A stretch of DNA of 55,626 nt from Elusimicrobiota bacterium (lineage in GTDB: Bacteria; Elusimicrobiota; Elusimicrobia; Elusimicrobiales; UBA9959), in contig DMXM01000040.1 of NCBI GenBank assembly GCA_003482905.1, positions 1-55,626 on the forward strand, in the 5' to 3' direction. Positions within the stretch are counted from its first letter, which is position 1; every line of letters starts with the position of its first letter. The position numbers were made by a program, and so were the translations under genes. This document shows positions 34,062 to 42,279 of the stretch, piece by piece. Under the pieces are notes generated by a model. That model saw nothing but the letters and a program-made list of their open reading frames with translations, searched no databases and was not told the origin of the DNA.

Positions 34062-34781
34062 TTACAGCTTGAAGTCCCAGCCTAGGTAGAGCTCTCGGGC
34101 TTGGGGGTCGTTGAGGAGTTTGTCGGCGTTGCCGTCGATGAGGATCTGGCCGTTGTAGATGAGGTAGGAGCGGTCGGTGATGGAGAGGGTTTCGCGCACG
34201 TTGTGGTCGGTGATCAGGACGCCTATGCCCTTGTCCTTGAGATGGAGAATTATCTTTTTGAGGTCGCTGACCGTAATGGGGTCTATGCCCACAAAAGGCT
34301 CGTCGAGCAGTATGATCTTGGGGTCGTTGATCATCACCCGCGCCACTTCCAGGCGGCGCTTCTCTCCGCCCGAGAGCGTCCACGCCTTCTGGTCCTTCAG
34401 TTTCATCAAGCCGAACTCGCCCAGCAGCGACTCCACGCGCGCCCGCATAACCTTCCTGTCCGGCGTGGTCCGCTCCAGGATAGCTTCCAGGTTCTGCGCC
34501 ACCGTAAGCCCGCGGAAAACCGTAGGCTCCTGCGCCAGGTAGCCGATACCGCCGCGGGCCCGCTCGAACATGGGTTCTTTCGTGGCGTCGCGGCCGTCCA
34601 TGTAAACCTTGCCGGCGTCGGGTTCCAGGAAGCCCACCAGCATGTGGAAAGTAGTGGTCTTGCCGGCGCCGTTGGGGCCCAGCAGGCCGCAGACCTCGCC
34701 GGAGTGCACGCGCAGGGAAATGCCGTTCACCACCTGGCGGCGGCCGAAGGATTTTTCAAGAAGGTCACATTCGAGTTTCAT
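34062..34781 (-). CDS. lptB: LPS export ABC transporter ATP-binding protein LptB
   Basis: A 239-aa ATPase that drives LPS extraction from the inner membrane with LptFG. Seen: Walker A GPNGAGKT at residues 35-42, Q-loop YLAQEPTVFRGLTVAQNL (the LptB-type sequence), signature LSGGEKRRLEVAR, Walker B IILLDEPFVGIDP, and the H-loop ITDHNVRETLSI. The sequence is collinear with E. coli LptB. It overlaps lptA by 4 bases and is the last gene of the kds-lpt operon. lptF and lptG are not in the window. Confidence 0.96.
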   Translation of the reverse strand: MKLECDLLEKSFGRRQVVNGISLRVHSGEVCGLLGPNGAGKTTTFHMLVGFLEPDAGKVYMDGRDATKEPMFERARGGIGYLAQEPTVFRGLTVAQNLEAILERTTPDRKVMRARVESLLGEFGLMKLKDQKAWTLSGGEKRRLEVARVMINDPKIILLDEPFVGIDPITVSDLKKIILHLKDKGIGVLITDHNVRETLSITDRSYLIYNGQILIDGNADKLLNDPQARELYLGWDFKL

Positions 34782-35464
34782 TTTTGTGTAAAGGGTTTTC
34801 GCGGGTCGTCTTTTACCCAGCCGGTCACGTTATTATAGAATTTTATATCGCGGGTGTCCTTGAAGAACTTGATCTTCTCCGAGTTGATGGCGAAGTCATA
34901 GCCCTCCCGCTTTCCCACCGCCAGCGGGGTGGATTCCTCTATCAGAAAGGTCCGGTCGTTGCGGTCGTAGAGCCCTTTCCGCGAATAAATATCCAGGTTC
35001 TCGGTGGAAAGCGCGAAGGCCCCCGTAAAGAACATCAGGCCGGTCCTGTTCTCCGCCCGGGCGCGGTCCGAGCGGCCGTTGAGCGTCTTGCCGTCCGTGC
35101 CCGTATACTTCATGCGCACCGGCAGCGCGCCGCGCTCCAGGTAGGACTCTTCCGGGCCCTCCAGGAAGCGGGCGCTGTCGCATTTGGCCTCTATCAGTGA
35201 TTTGTCGTCAAAACTGCGCAGGATGTACACCGCCCCCGTCATGTCCCAGGTCCGCGCCTTTCTCTCGTAAAGGGCGTGGTCGGCCTTAAGGTTGTACCTG
35301 GGGTTGCGGAACGAGACGTTCCCGTCGAAGATCTCCCTGTCGCGGACGCGGTCCATGGTCCATTTGTCGCTTTTTATCACGGACCCCATCAGGAAGTCCT
35401 CCCGGTCCGCGCCGGCCGCCGGGGCCGCCAGCAGGAACAGGAGGGGGAGGTGGATTATTCTCAT
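34778..35464 (-). CDS. lptA: LptA/OstA-like periplasmic LPS transport protein
   Basis: A 228-aa exported protein with signal peptide (MRIIHLPLLFLLAAPAAGA). Seen: beta-jellyroll OstA-type repeats with alternating pattern, e.g. IFDGNVSFRNPRYNLKADHA, MTGAVYIL and KIKFFKDTRDIKFYNNVTGW. The identity with E. coli LptA is low; the call rests on the repeat style and on being between lptC and lptB with 4-base overlaps on both sides. It would form the periplasmic bridge for LPS. Longer than typical LptA (about 180 aa), so it may include an extra beta-roll turn. Confidence 0.78.
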   Translation of the reverse strand: MRIIHLPLLFLLAAPAAGADREDFLMGSVIKSDKWTMDRVRDREIFDGNVSFRNPRYNLKADHALYERKARTWDMTGAVYILRSFDDKSLIEAKCDSARFLEGPEESYLERGALPVRMKYTGTDGKTLNGRSDRARAENRTGLMFFTGAFALSTENLDIYSRKGLYDRNDRTFLIEESTPLAVGKREGYDFAINSEKIKFFKDTRDIKFYNNVTGWVKDDPRKPFTQK

Positions 35465-35961
35465 TTCCCGGCCATCCTGGTTTCCTGGTGTTCTATCTGT
35501 ATTTCAGAGAGGTCGGGATTGGCCGTAAAGCCCCGGCCGGTTATTACGGTGCGGCCTTTGTAGATGGTGACAGGCTCTTCCGTCCAGATCTTGCCCCGGG
35601 CCGAACTGTAGAAAAGCTTGGTGGTTTTAAGCAGCATTCCGTCTTTCATGGCGTTGACCAGGACCTTGTCGGTCAATTCGGCCGCTTTCTTGTGCATCCG
35701 GAGGCTCCCCTTGAGCGAAGTGATCTCCGAGGAAACCTTATCCTCGTCGTAGAATTTCACCCGGGGGGAGTCGAAATAGATCATTCCGGCCTTCTCGTCC
35801 ATGCGCGCGGTCCGCGAGTCCAGCCGCCAGCGCGCCGTCCCGCCCTCGGCCTCGGCGATCGAGAAATCCCTGAGCAGGCTTACGCCGGGGGCGGCCTCGC
35901 GGGCCTCGTCCCCGGAGCAGGCGGCCAGCCCGAGCAGGGCGGACAGGAGGAGTCTCTTCAA
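35461..35961 (-). CDS. lptC: LptC-like LPS export protein, predicted lipoprotein
   Basis: A 166-aa protein with the lipobox LAAC at about residues 12-15 (LLGLAACSG), so lipid-anchored where E. coli LptC uses a membrane helix. Seen: LptC-type sequence WRLDSRTARMDEKAGMIYFD, VKFYDEDKVSSEITSLKG and DKVLVNAMKDGMLLKTTKL, the jellyroll pattern of the family. It receives LPS from LptB2FG and passes it to LptA. It overlaps both neighbours by 4 bases. Sequence similarity is modest; operon position makes the assignment firm. Confidence 0.82.
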   Translation of the reverse strand: MKRLLLSALLGLAACSGDEAREAAPGVSLLRDFSIAEAEGGTARWRLDSRTARMDEKAGMIYFDSPRVKFYDEDKVSSEITSLKGSLRMHKKAAELTDKVLVNAMKDGMLLKTTKLFYSSARGKIWTEEPVTIYKGRTVITGRGFTANPDLSEIQIEHQETRMAGK

Positions 35962-36938
35962 CCTAAACCTTCCTTGAGCAGGTCGCGCTCGTCGATGATA
36001 CCCACCGGGCGCCCGGTCCGGCGGTCCGTCACGGGCAGATTGTCTATCTTGCGGTCGGAGATAAGGCGGGCGGCTTCCATCGCCATGGTGTCGGGGTGGA
36101 CGGTCAGCGGACGGCGCGTCATGAGCTTTGAGATCTTCACGTCCAGGCCGGCCAACCCGCCCTGCAGGCAGCGGCGCAGGTCGCCGTCGGTAAAGTAGCC
36201 GGTAAGCCTGCCGCCGCGGCCGGTAACGGACACGGCGCCCGCGCGGGTGGCGGTCATCGCCCCGAGCGCGTCGGCCACGCTCTGGCCCTCTTTTACCACG
36301 GGGTTAGCGCGGCCTTTATGCATCAGGTCCGAGACCTTGAGGTTTAAAAGCTTGCCCAGGTTGCCGCCGGGGTGCAGACGCGCGAAATGACCGCGGCCGA
36401 AGCCCTTCAGGGTCATCAGCGTGACGGCCAGGGCGTCGCCCAGGGCCAGCATGGCGGTGGTGGAGGAGGTCGGCACGATGTCCATCGGGCAGGCCTCGGA
36501 CCTTACGTGCAGGCGCAGCACCACGTCGGCGTTGCGGGCCAGCCGGGAGGCGGCGTTATTGGTAATGGCTATTACCGGCAGCCCCTGGCGCCGGAGTATA
36601 GGCAGGAGCTTGGCCGTCTCTTCGGTCTCGCCGGAGTAGGAAAGCGCCACGGCTACGTCGTCGGAGGCTATCATGCCCAGGTCCCCGTGCAGGGATTCCA
36701 CCGGGTGCAGGTAGACGCTGCGCGTTCCGGTGGAAGCCAGCGTGGCGGCTATTTTGCGGGCTATCAGGCCGGACTTGCCCACGCCCAGCAGGACCACTTT
36801 GCCCGGGCAGGCTGCCAGTATTTTTACGGCTTTCAGAAAGGAGGCGTCCAGCGTCCTGGAGAGCCCCGCCACCGCGCGGGACTCGGAGGCCACCACGCCC
36901 CGTGCGGTTTTCAGTATAAGACGGTCTTTTGCGGTCAT
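35958..36938 (-). CDS. kdsD: D-arabinose 5-phosphate isomerase (KdsD/KpsF family)
   Basis: Interconverts ribulose 5-phosphate and arabinose 5-phosphate, the first committed step to Kdo; 326 aa. Seen: SIS domain (residues about 40-175) with VVLLGVGKSGLIARKIAATL, YLHPVESLHGDLGM (active-site His) and ALSYSGETEET, then two CBS domains (about 205-325) with GYFTDGDLRRCLQGG and NLPVTDRRTGRPVGIIDERD. The length and layout match KdsD/KpsF/GutQ. The start codon overlaps the stop of the zinc-ribbon gene, and the end overlaps lptC by 4 bases. Confidence 0.95.
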   Translation of the reverse strand: MTAKDRLILKTARGVVASESRAVAGLSRTLDASFLKAVKILAACPGKVVLLGVGKSGLIARKIAATLASTGTRSVYLHPVESLHGDLGMIASDDVAVALSYSGETEETAKLLPILRRQGLPVIAITNNAASRLARNADVVLRLHVRSEACPMDIVPTSSTTAMLALGDALAVTLMTLKGFGRGHFARLHPGGNLGKLLNLKVSDLMHKGRANPVVKEGQSVADALGAMTATRAGAVSVTGRGGRLTGYFTDGDLRRCLQGGLAGLDVKISKLMTRRPLTVHPDTMAMEAARLISDRKIDNLPVTDRRTGRPVGIIDERDLLKEGLG

Positions 36939-37201
36939 TATTTACCGGGGACCTTGTGCGGATTAAGCCAGGGCGTCATTTCCGGGGGTATCTGCCGCTG
37001 GTCGTAGGGGGGGGGGAGTCTTTTTAGCAGGTAGCTGACGGAGAAGAACACGGCCACCAGGGCCAGGTAGATCCAGCAAAGAGCCTTTAAGTGCCAGCGC
37101 CAGTCCGGGAACCAGGCGGGAGGCAAGGTAAGGTCTACGCCGCATTTTTTGCAGAATTTAAGGGCGGCTCTGTTTTCCTGTCCACAGTTGGTGCATTTCA
37201 T
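36938..37201 (-). CDS. Small zinc-ribbon membrane protein
   Basis: An 87-aa protein not matched to a named family. Seen: an N-terminal zinc ribbon CTNCGQ...KFCKKCGVDL (two CxxC knuckles, residues 3-21), a Trp-rich linker, one membrane helix near 40-58 (LCWIYLALVAVFFSVSYLL) and a short Pro-rich tail. Cytoplasmic ribbon with a single anchor is the simplest topology. GAGGAT precedes the ATG. It sits in the Kdo operon between kdsA and kdsD, with its stop overlapping the kdsD start, so it is expressed with them; a role in LPS synthesis control is inference only. Confidence 0.75.
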   Translation of the reverse strand: MKCTNCGQENRAALKFCKKCGVDLTLPPAWFPDWRWHLKALCWIYLALVAVFFSVSYLLKRLPPPYDQRQIPPEMTPWLNPHKVPGK

Positions 37202-37216
37202 GTTTTATCCTCTACG

Positions 37217-38065
37217 TTATTTTGAATTAAGTCCCGCTATTTCCCGGGCCAGCCGGTCCACGCGGTTCAACGCCGAGACCATCGGCTTTACGGCGGTAAG
37301 CTTGAGCGAATTGGGCCCGTCCGAAAGAGCTTTGGCGGGGTTGGGATGCGCCTCAAAGAAAAGACCGGCGATCTTAAGGGCGGCGGCGGCTTTGGCCAGC
37401 GGCAGTATGAAGCGCCGGTCGCCGCCGGTGGCGGTGCCCAGCCCACCGGGCTTCTGCACGGAATGCGTGCAGTCGAAAACTACGGGGTAGCCGAAATCTT
37501 TCATGATCTCCAGGGAGCGCATATCCACCACCAGGTTCCCGTAGCCGAAGGAGGAGCCGCGCTCGGTCAGCATTATCCCCTTGGCGCCGCGGCTTTCCAG
37601 TTTCTTTACGATATTCTCGGCCTCCCACGGGGAGAGGAACTGGCCCTTTTTAACGTTCACCACGCGGCCGGTGTCGGCGCAGGCGAAAAGCAGGTCGGTC
37701 TGCCGGCACATAAAGGCTGGGATCTGCAGTATGTCGGCGGCCTCGGCCACGCGCGCGGCCTGCGCGGGCTCGTGCACGTCCACCAGCAGCGGCAGGTCAA
37801 GGCGGGTCTTCAGCTCCCTGAGAAAGTTCAGCGCGTTTTCCATCCCGATGCCCCGGAAAGAATTGTGGGACGTCCGGTTGGCCTTGTCGAAGGAGGCCTT
37901 AAGGACGAACGGGGTTTTAAGGGCGGCGAATATCTTTTTAAGTTCCCCGGCCTCGGCGGCGTAGGCGCGGGGGGATTCTATGACGCAGGGGCCGGCTATG
38001 TAAGCCAGCGGCCTGCTGTTGGAAAATACGACTTTCCCGACTTTCACCTCTTTCTGTTTAGCCAC
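37217..38065 (-). CDS. kdsA: 3-deoxy-D-manno-octulosonate 8-phosphate synthase
   Basis: Condenses arabinose 5-phosphate and PEP to Kdo 8-phosphate; 282 aa. GTG 38065 is chosen as start because GGAG lies 6 bases upstream; a TTG at 38071 touches the same GGAG and is less likely. Seen: AGPCVIES with a Cys where metal-independent enzymes have Asn, which marks the metal-dependent class (as in Aquifex aeolicus), KASFDKANRTS, the VDVHEPAQ region, and FDCTHSVQKPGG. The PEP/A5P-binding residues are intact. It lies 31 bases after pyrG on the operon's reading direction and 15 bases before the zinc-ribbon gene. Confidence 0.96.
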   Translation of the reverse strand: MAKQKEVKVGKVVFSNSRPLAYIAGPCVIESPRAYAAEAGELKKIFAALKTPFVLKASFDKANRTSHNSFRGIGMENALNFLRELKTRLDLPLLVDVHEPAQAARVAEAADILQIPAFMCRQTDLLFACADTGRVVNVKKGQFLSPWEAENIVKKLESRGAKGIMLTERGSSFGYGNLVVDMRSLEIMKDFGYPVVFDCTHSVQKPGGLGTATGGDRRFILPLAKAAAALKIAGLFFEAHPNPAKALSDGPNSLKLTAVKPMVSALNRVDRLAREIAGLNSK

Positions 38066-38096
38066 GCGCAACTCCTTGTAAAACGCAGTATGCCGC

Positions 38097-39692
38097 CTAT
38101 TTCTTCCTGTTCTTTACCGCGGCCGCTACAAAGCTGAAGAACAGCGGATGGGGCAGCAGCGGCTTGGATTTGAACTCCGGGTGGAACTGCACCCCGACGA
38201 ACCACGGGTGTTTTTTTATTTCCACCATCTCCGGCAGACCGATCTTCCTGTTAGTGCCGCTGACCGCCATTCCTTTACTTTCGAAAAGCGGGATATACTT
38301 AGAGTTGAACTCATAGCGGTGGCGGTGGCGCTCGGAGATCAGGGCGCTGCCGTAGATCTTGCGGGCCAGCGTCCCGGCTTTTATGCTGCAGGGCCAGGCG
38401 CCCAGGCGCATGGTGCCGCCTTTGTCCTTGACGCCTTTCTGGGCCGTCATTAGGTCCACCACCGGGTGGGGGGTTCTGGGATCGAACTCCGAAGAGTGCG
38501 CCTTCTTAAGTCCCAGCACGTTCCTGGCGAATTCTATGGTAGCGCATTGCATGCCCAGGCAGATGCCCAGGAAGGGGAGAGCGTTCTCGCGGGCATAGCG
38601 TACGGCCTCTATTTTACCTTCTATTCCCCTGTCGCCGAAGCCGCCCGGCACTATCAGGGCGTCGGCTTTGGCCAGGTTCTCCTTGAAATCCGCCGCCTCC
38701 ACGTCCACATAGTCCAGTTCGGCCTTTACCCCGTTAGCGATGGCGGCGTGCTGTATCGCTTCCACCAGGGACTTGTATGAATCCTTGAGCTTGGTGTATT
38801 TGCCGGCGATGGCGATGCGCACCGGGGCCGCGCAGGCCGCTTTCTTCAGGCGCTGCACGAAGTCTGTCCATTCCTCGAAATCCCACTTGGCGCTCCTCAG
38901 CCGCAGCAGCATCATGATCTGCTCGTCCAGGCCCTGGGCCTTCAGGAGGAACGGGACGTCGTAGATAGAAGGGGAATCAGGGGCGTCGATAACGGCTTCT
39001 TTCGGCACGCTGGTAAAAAGGGCTATCTTGTTCTTGATGTCGCGGGCCAGCGGTTTCTCGGCGCGGCAGACTATGATGTCCGGGTCTATGCCTATCTCGC
39101 GCAGCTTATTGACCGAGTGCTGGGTCGGCTTGGTCTTGAGCTCGTCGGAGGCGCTGAGGTAGGGCACCAGGGTGACGTGCAGGTAGAGCACGTCGTTGCG
39201 CATGCGGTCGGGGCGCATCTGGCGCGCCGCCTCCAGGAACGGCAGGCTTTCAATGTCGCCCACCGTGCCGCCTATCTCTATGATCGCTATGTCGAAGCCT
39301 TCCCCGGCTTTAATGAAGCGCCGCTTTATCTCGTCGGTGATATGCGGGATCACCTGGACGGTCTGGCCCAGGTAGCCGCCCGCGCGTTCGCAGGCTATCA
39401 CCGTCTGGTAGATCTGGCCGGCGGTCATGATGTTGACGCGCGAGGTATCTATGCCGAGAAAACGTTCATAGTAGCCAAGGTCCAGGTCCGTTTCGGCGCC
39501 GTCGTCGGTAACGAAGACCTCGCCGTGCTGCAGAGGGGCCATGGTGCCGGCGTCCACGTTTATGTAGGGATCGCACTTCGCGATGGTGACCGAGAGCCCG
39601 TGGGCTTTAAGCAGGCGCCCTATGGAGGCCGCGGTTATGCCCTTGCCCAGCGAGCTCACCACGCCGCCGGTGACAAATATATATCGCGTCAT
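38097..39692 (-). CDS. pyrG: CTP synthase
   Basis: Amidates UTP to CTP using glutamine; 531 aa. Seen: synthetase domain start YIFVTGGVVSSLGKGI, IEIGGTVGDIESLPFLEA, and HSVNKLREIGIDPDIIVCR; glutaminase domain with FLGICLGMQCATIEFARN (nucleophile Cys) and VGVQFHPEFKS (His and Glu of the triad). Full length. In many Gram-negative bacteria pyrG sits with kdsA or kdsB, which fits supply of CTP for CMP-Kdo. The start overlaps the kdsB stop by 4 bases. Confidence 0.97.
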   Translation of the reverse strand: MTRYIFVTGGVVSSLGKGITAASIGRLLKAHGLSVTIAKCDPYINVDAGTMAPLQHGEVFVTDDGAETDLDLGYYERFLGIDTSRVNIMTAGQIYQTVIACERAGGYLGQTVQVIPHITDEIKRRFIKAGEGFDIAIIEIGGTVGDIESLPFLEAARQMRPDRMRNDVLYLHVTLVPYLSASDELKTKPTQHSVNKLREIGIDPDIIVCRAEKPLARDIKNKIALFTSVPKEAVIDAPDSPSIYDVPFLLKAQGLDEQIMMLLRLRSAKWDFEEWTDFVQRLKKAACAAPVRIAIAGKYTKLKDSYKSLVEAIQHAAIANGVKAELDYVDVEAADFKENLAKADALIVPGGFGDRGIEGKIEAVRYARENALPFLGICLGMQCATIEFARNVLGLKKAHSSEFDPRTPHPVVDLMTAQKGVKDKGGTMRLGAWPCSIKAGTLARKIYGSALISERHRHRYEFNSKYIPLFESKGMAVSGTNRKIGLPEMVEIKKHPWFVGVQFHPEFKSKPLLPHPLFFSFVAAAVKNRKK

Positions 39693-40432
39693 TTTTTAAG
39701 CCTTTTTTTAAGGAATCTTTCAGCCGCCTTGAGGTCCGCCGGCACGTCTATGGCGGGGCCCAGTTCTGGAACCTCGGCCACCGCTATCTTCATGCCGTTC
39801 TCTAGCGCGCGCAGCTGCTCCAGCCGCTCCAGCCGCTCGAGCGCGCTGGGCTTGAGTCTTACGAATTCCCGCAGTGCCTCGCGGCGGTAGATGTAGAAAC
39901 CGCAGTGCTTGTAGTACGGGTAGCCCTTCAGCTCGGATAAGGGGTGGTGGAAAGGGATGGGGGAGCGCGAGAAATAGAGGGCGCGCCCGGCGGCGTTCAT
40001 GGCTACCTTCACGCAGTTGGGGTTCTCTATCTCTTCTTTCTTCGTAATGCGCGAGCAAGCCGTGCCTATGGCGCAGTCGGGCGAGGACTTAAGTTTATTA
40101 AAAGCCTTCAGCAGGGTGGAAGCCAGCATGAACGGTTCGTCGCCCTGGAAATTAAGGATGAAGCGGGCTTTAGCACCGCGCGCGGCTTCGCTGACGCGGT
40201 CAGTGCCGGACTGGCAGCGCGGGCTGGTCATTACGGCGCGCGCCCCTATGGAACGGGCGAAATCAAGGACCTTTTGGTGTTCAGTGGCTATTATTACCGG
40301 GCCCAGGCGCGTTTTGACGGCGGCTTCCCAGCACCACTGTATCACGGGCTTGCCGGCGAGCTTCGCCAGCACTTTGCCGGGGAAACGCCGGGACCCGTAG
40401 CGGGCCGGGATAACGATTAAACAGTCAGCCAT
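39689..40432 (-). CDS. kdsB: 3-deoxy-manno-octulosonate cytidylyltransferase (CMP-Kdo synthetase)
   Basis: Activates Kdo with CTP; 247 aa. Seen: the nucleotide-binding start VIPARYGSRRFPGKVLAKLA at residues 7-26, MTSPRCQSGTDRVSEAA, NFQGDEPFM with the metal-binding Asp, and YKHCGFYIYRREALREF. All are hallmark segments of KdsB. It overlaps rfaE1 by 16 bases upstream and pyrG by 4 bases downstream, so the three genes are coupled. Confidence 0.97.
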   Translation of the reverse strand: MADCLIVIPARYGSRRFPGKVLAKLAGKPVIQWCWEAAVKTRLGPVIIATEHQKVLDFARSIGARAVMTSPRCQSGTDRVSEAARGAKARFILNFQGDEPFMLASTLLKAFNKLKSSPDCAIGTACSRITKKEEIENPNCVKVAMNAAGRALYFSRSPIPFHHPLSELKGYPYYKHCGFYIYRREALREFVRLKPSALERLERLEQLRALENGMKIAVAEVPELGPAIDVPADLKAAERFLKKRLKK

Positions 40433-41430
40433 GATCTTGCGCTTTCTATAAGTTCTTCCCTTGTAACCGAAGCGGTGCCGAGTTTGGCCACCACTATGCT
40501 TGCGGCGAAGTTGGCCGCGGTGGCGGCTTCCTCGGGTGTGGCGCCGGCCGCCCAGGTGAGCGCCAGCGTGGAAACAACGGTATCCCCGGCGCCGGTCACG
40601 TCAAAGACCTCGCGCGCCCGGGTGGGAATGTGGGTGGCCGCGACGGCGGTTCCCCTGCGCGTGAAAAGCGTCATGCCGTGCTCGCCCTGCGTTATAAGCA
40701 GGGAGCGGCAGCCGAGCTTGGCCATGATAGACTTGCCCAGGTCCTCGGCCGCCTGCTGGCCGTCCTTATGGGGGACGCGCATCCCGCCGAAAGCCTCCAG
40801 GGTATTGGGCGTGATGCAGGCGACGCCGCGGTAAAGCTGGAAATGTTCCACCTTGGGGTCCACAAAAACCGGTATCCGGCGCCTGGCGGCCATGGCTGCG
40901 GCCGCCTTTATGGTATCGGGCTCCAGGAGCCCTTTGCCGTAATCCGACAGGATCAGCGCCTCGCAGCCGGCTTTGAGCGCGTTCTCCAGGGAGGCCAGCG
41001 CCGCTTTCTTTACGCCGTGGCCCATATGCCCCGCGGCTTCGCGGTCGAACCGCACCACCTGCTGATGCTCGGCTATGACGCGGGTCTTTTCTATGGTGAG
41101 AAATTCCATGTCGCGCACCAGCGACCCGCCGCTCACGCCGGAGGCCGCCAGCAGCGAAGCCAGCTCTTCGGCGGCCGCGTCGCGGCCCGCCACGGAGACA
41201 AGCATGGGGGCGGCGCCCAGGGCGGCCAGGTTGACAGCCACGTTAGCCGAGCCGCCGCAGACGGAGGATTCAGAGTTGACCCGCACCACCGGTACTGGGG
41301 CCTCGGGGGAGATACGCTTTACGGAGCCTTTGATGTAGCGGTCCAGCATCATGTCGCCGAATACCGCTATCTTCCTGCCCCGGAAACCGGCGGCAATTTT
41401 GGAAAGCTTGTTAAATCCAGCCTTTGTCAT
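40417..41430 (-). CDS. rfaE1: D-glycero-beta-D-manno-heptose 7-phosphate kinase (HldA/RfaE domain I)
   Basis: Phosphorylates heptose 7-phosphate at C1 in the ADP-heptose pathway; 337 aa of the ribokinase (PfkB) fold. Seen: GDMMLDRYIKGSVKRISPEAPVP near residue 22, CGGSANVAVNLAALGA, and the C-terminal anion hole and base GAGDTVVSTLAL. Only the kinase domain is present, so the adenylyltransferase (HldC or RfaE2) must be encoded elsewhere. The mRNA may be leaderless: a TATAAT ends 9 bases before ATG 41430 and no Shine-Dalgarno is seen. First gene of the rfaE1-to-lptB operon. Confidence 0.94.
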   Translation of the reverse strand: MTKAGFNKLSKIAAGFRGRKIAVFGDMMLDRYIKGSVKRISPEAPVPVVRVNSESSVCGGSANVAVNLAALGAAPMLVSVAGRDAAAEELASLLAASGVSGGSLVRDMEFLTIEKTRVIAEHQQVVRFDREAAGHMGHGVKKAALASLENALKAGCEALILSDYGKGLLEPDTIKAAAAMAARRRIPVFVDPKVEHFQLYRGVACITPNTLEAFGGMRVPHKDGQQAAEDLGKSIMAKLGCRSLLITQGEHGMTLFTRRGTAVAATHIPTRAREVFDVTGAGDTVVSTLALTWAAGATPEEAATAANFAASIVVAKLGTASVTREELIESARSWLTV

Positions 41431-41439
41431 AATATAGAT

Positions 41440-41445
41440 ATTATA
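41440..41445 (-). promoter_or_regulatory. -10 box 9 bases before rfaE1 ATG
   Basis: A consensus TATAAT on the minus strand. The nine bases to ATG 41430 contain no ribosome site, so transcription would start within a few bases of the start codon. It would drive the whole rfaE1-kdsB-pyrG-kdsA-kdsD-lptCAB unit. Confidence 0.55.
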
Positions 41446-41466
41446 ACAAATGAGGGTTTGGGGAGT

Positions 41467-42279
41467 TCAGGGGGTTACGGTGCGGCGGACGAGTTTTGCG
41501 GTAACCGATCCTATAAAGATCTCGGCCTTCAGGACCATGGGGAGCTTAAGTTCGTCGTCGGTGATCCACACCAGCATGCGCTTGCCGGCTTTCGCCACGA
41601 ACAGCCCCTCTTCGCCCAGCATGGGCTCCAGCAGGACGCATTTCTTCCTGCCGTAGGCGGTGGAGATCTTTTCGCGCTTGCCCACCTTCACCGACATCCG
41701 CCAGTTGCGTTTGGTATTGAGGTCCATTTCCACCCTGGCGCCCGGTTCCAGGGACATGGCGCGCAAACGGTAGACGGCCGAAAGCACGTCGTTGACCGGC
41801 TTGTCCAGCGGGCCTTCGAAGTCGGAGACCTGCCGCTTGCGGTTCATTTTGGTGCCGTAGAACCTGCCGCCGCGTACGTCGAAGACCGCCCATTCGTTGA
41901 AGAAATGCTTTCCTTCCGAGATCTTCTTGTAATAGCCGTAGGAGCTGAGGTCCTCGGCGTCCATCCAGGCCTCGTTGCGGTCGTCCACTTTGTAGAAGTT
42001 GGCGATGAAAGAGCCGGATCTCGCTTCCGAGATTATGTGCCAGGCGGGGCGCGAAGAGATGGTGACGGTGTGCTCCACCCTGATGAAGGAACTTCCCACT
42101 TTTATGGCGCCCCAGTAAATATCGTATTCCAGGTTCTCTCCGCTCCCTATGCCCGGCAGGGCCCGGCTGACCGGGGCGGTGGCCGAAGGCAGGTCCCAGT
42201 AGGGGTGGGTCAGCAGGCTCCGCTCCGCGTTCGCCTGGGAACAGGGCAGGAGGGCCAGCAGGAGGGCTTTAAAAACCAT
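41467..42279 (-). CDS. Exported DUF3108-family protein
   Basis: A 270-aa protein with signal peptide (MVFKALLLALLPCSQANA). Seen: the DUF3108 pattern ENLEYDIYWGAIKVGSSFI, a middle segment AWHIISEARSGSFIANFYKV and VDDRNEAWMD, and a beta-rich C-terminus with VWITDDELKLPMVLKAEI. Family members are periplasmic beta-proteins of unknown function, often near envelope genes. The start overlaps the ICMT-like gene by 11 bases, so it is the last gene of the DUF4254-to-DUF3108 operon. It ends 22 bases before the rfaE1 promoter. Confidence 0.82.
   Translation of the reverse strand: MVFKALLLALLPCSQANAERSLLTHPYWDLPSATAPVSRALPGIGSGENLEYDIYWGAIKVGSSFIRVEHTVTISSRPAWHIISEARSGSFIANFYKVDDRNEAWMDAEDLSSYGYYKKISEGKHFFNEWAVFDVRGGRFYGTKMNRKRQVSDFEGPLDKPVNDVLSAVYRLRAMSLEPGARVEMDLNTKRNWRMSVKVGKREKISTAYGRKKCVLLEPMLGEEGLFVAKAGKRMLVWITDDELKLPMVLKAEIFIGSVTAKLVRRTVTP

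Noticed and set aside
33878..34085. Short plus-strand open frames over element II
   Set aside because: The repeat's own sequence is open in this frame in both copies; no ribosome site or family match.
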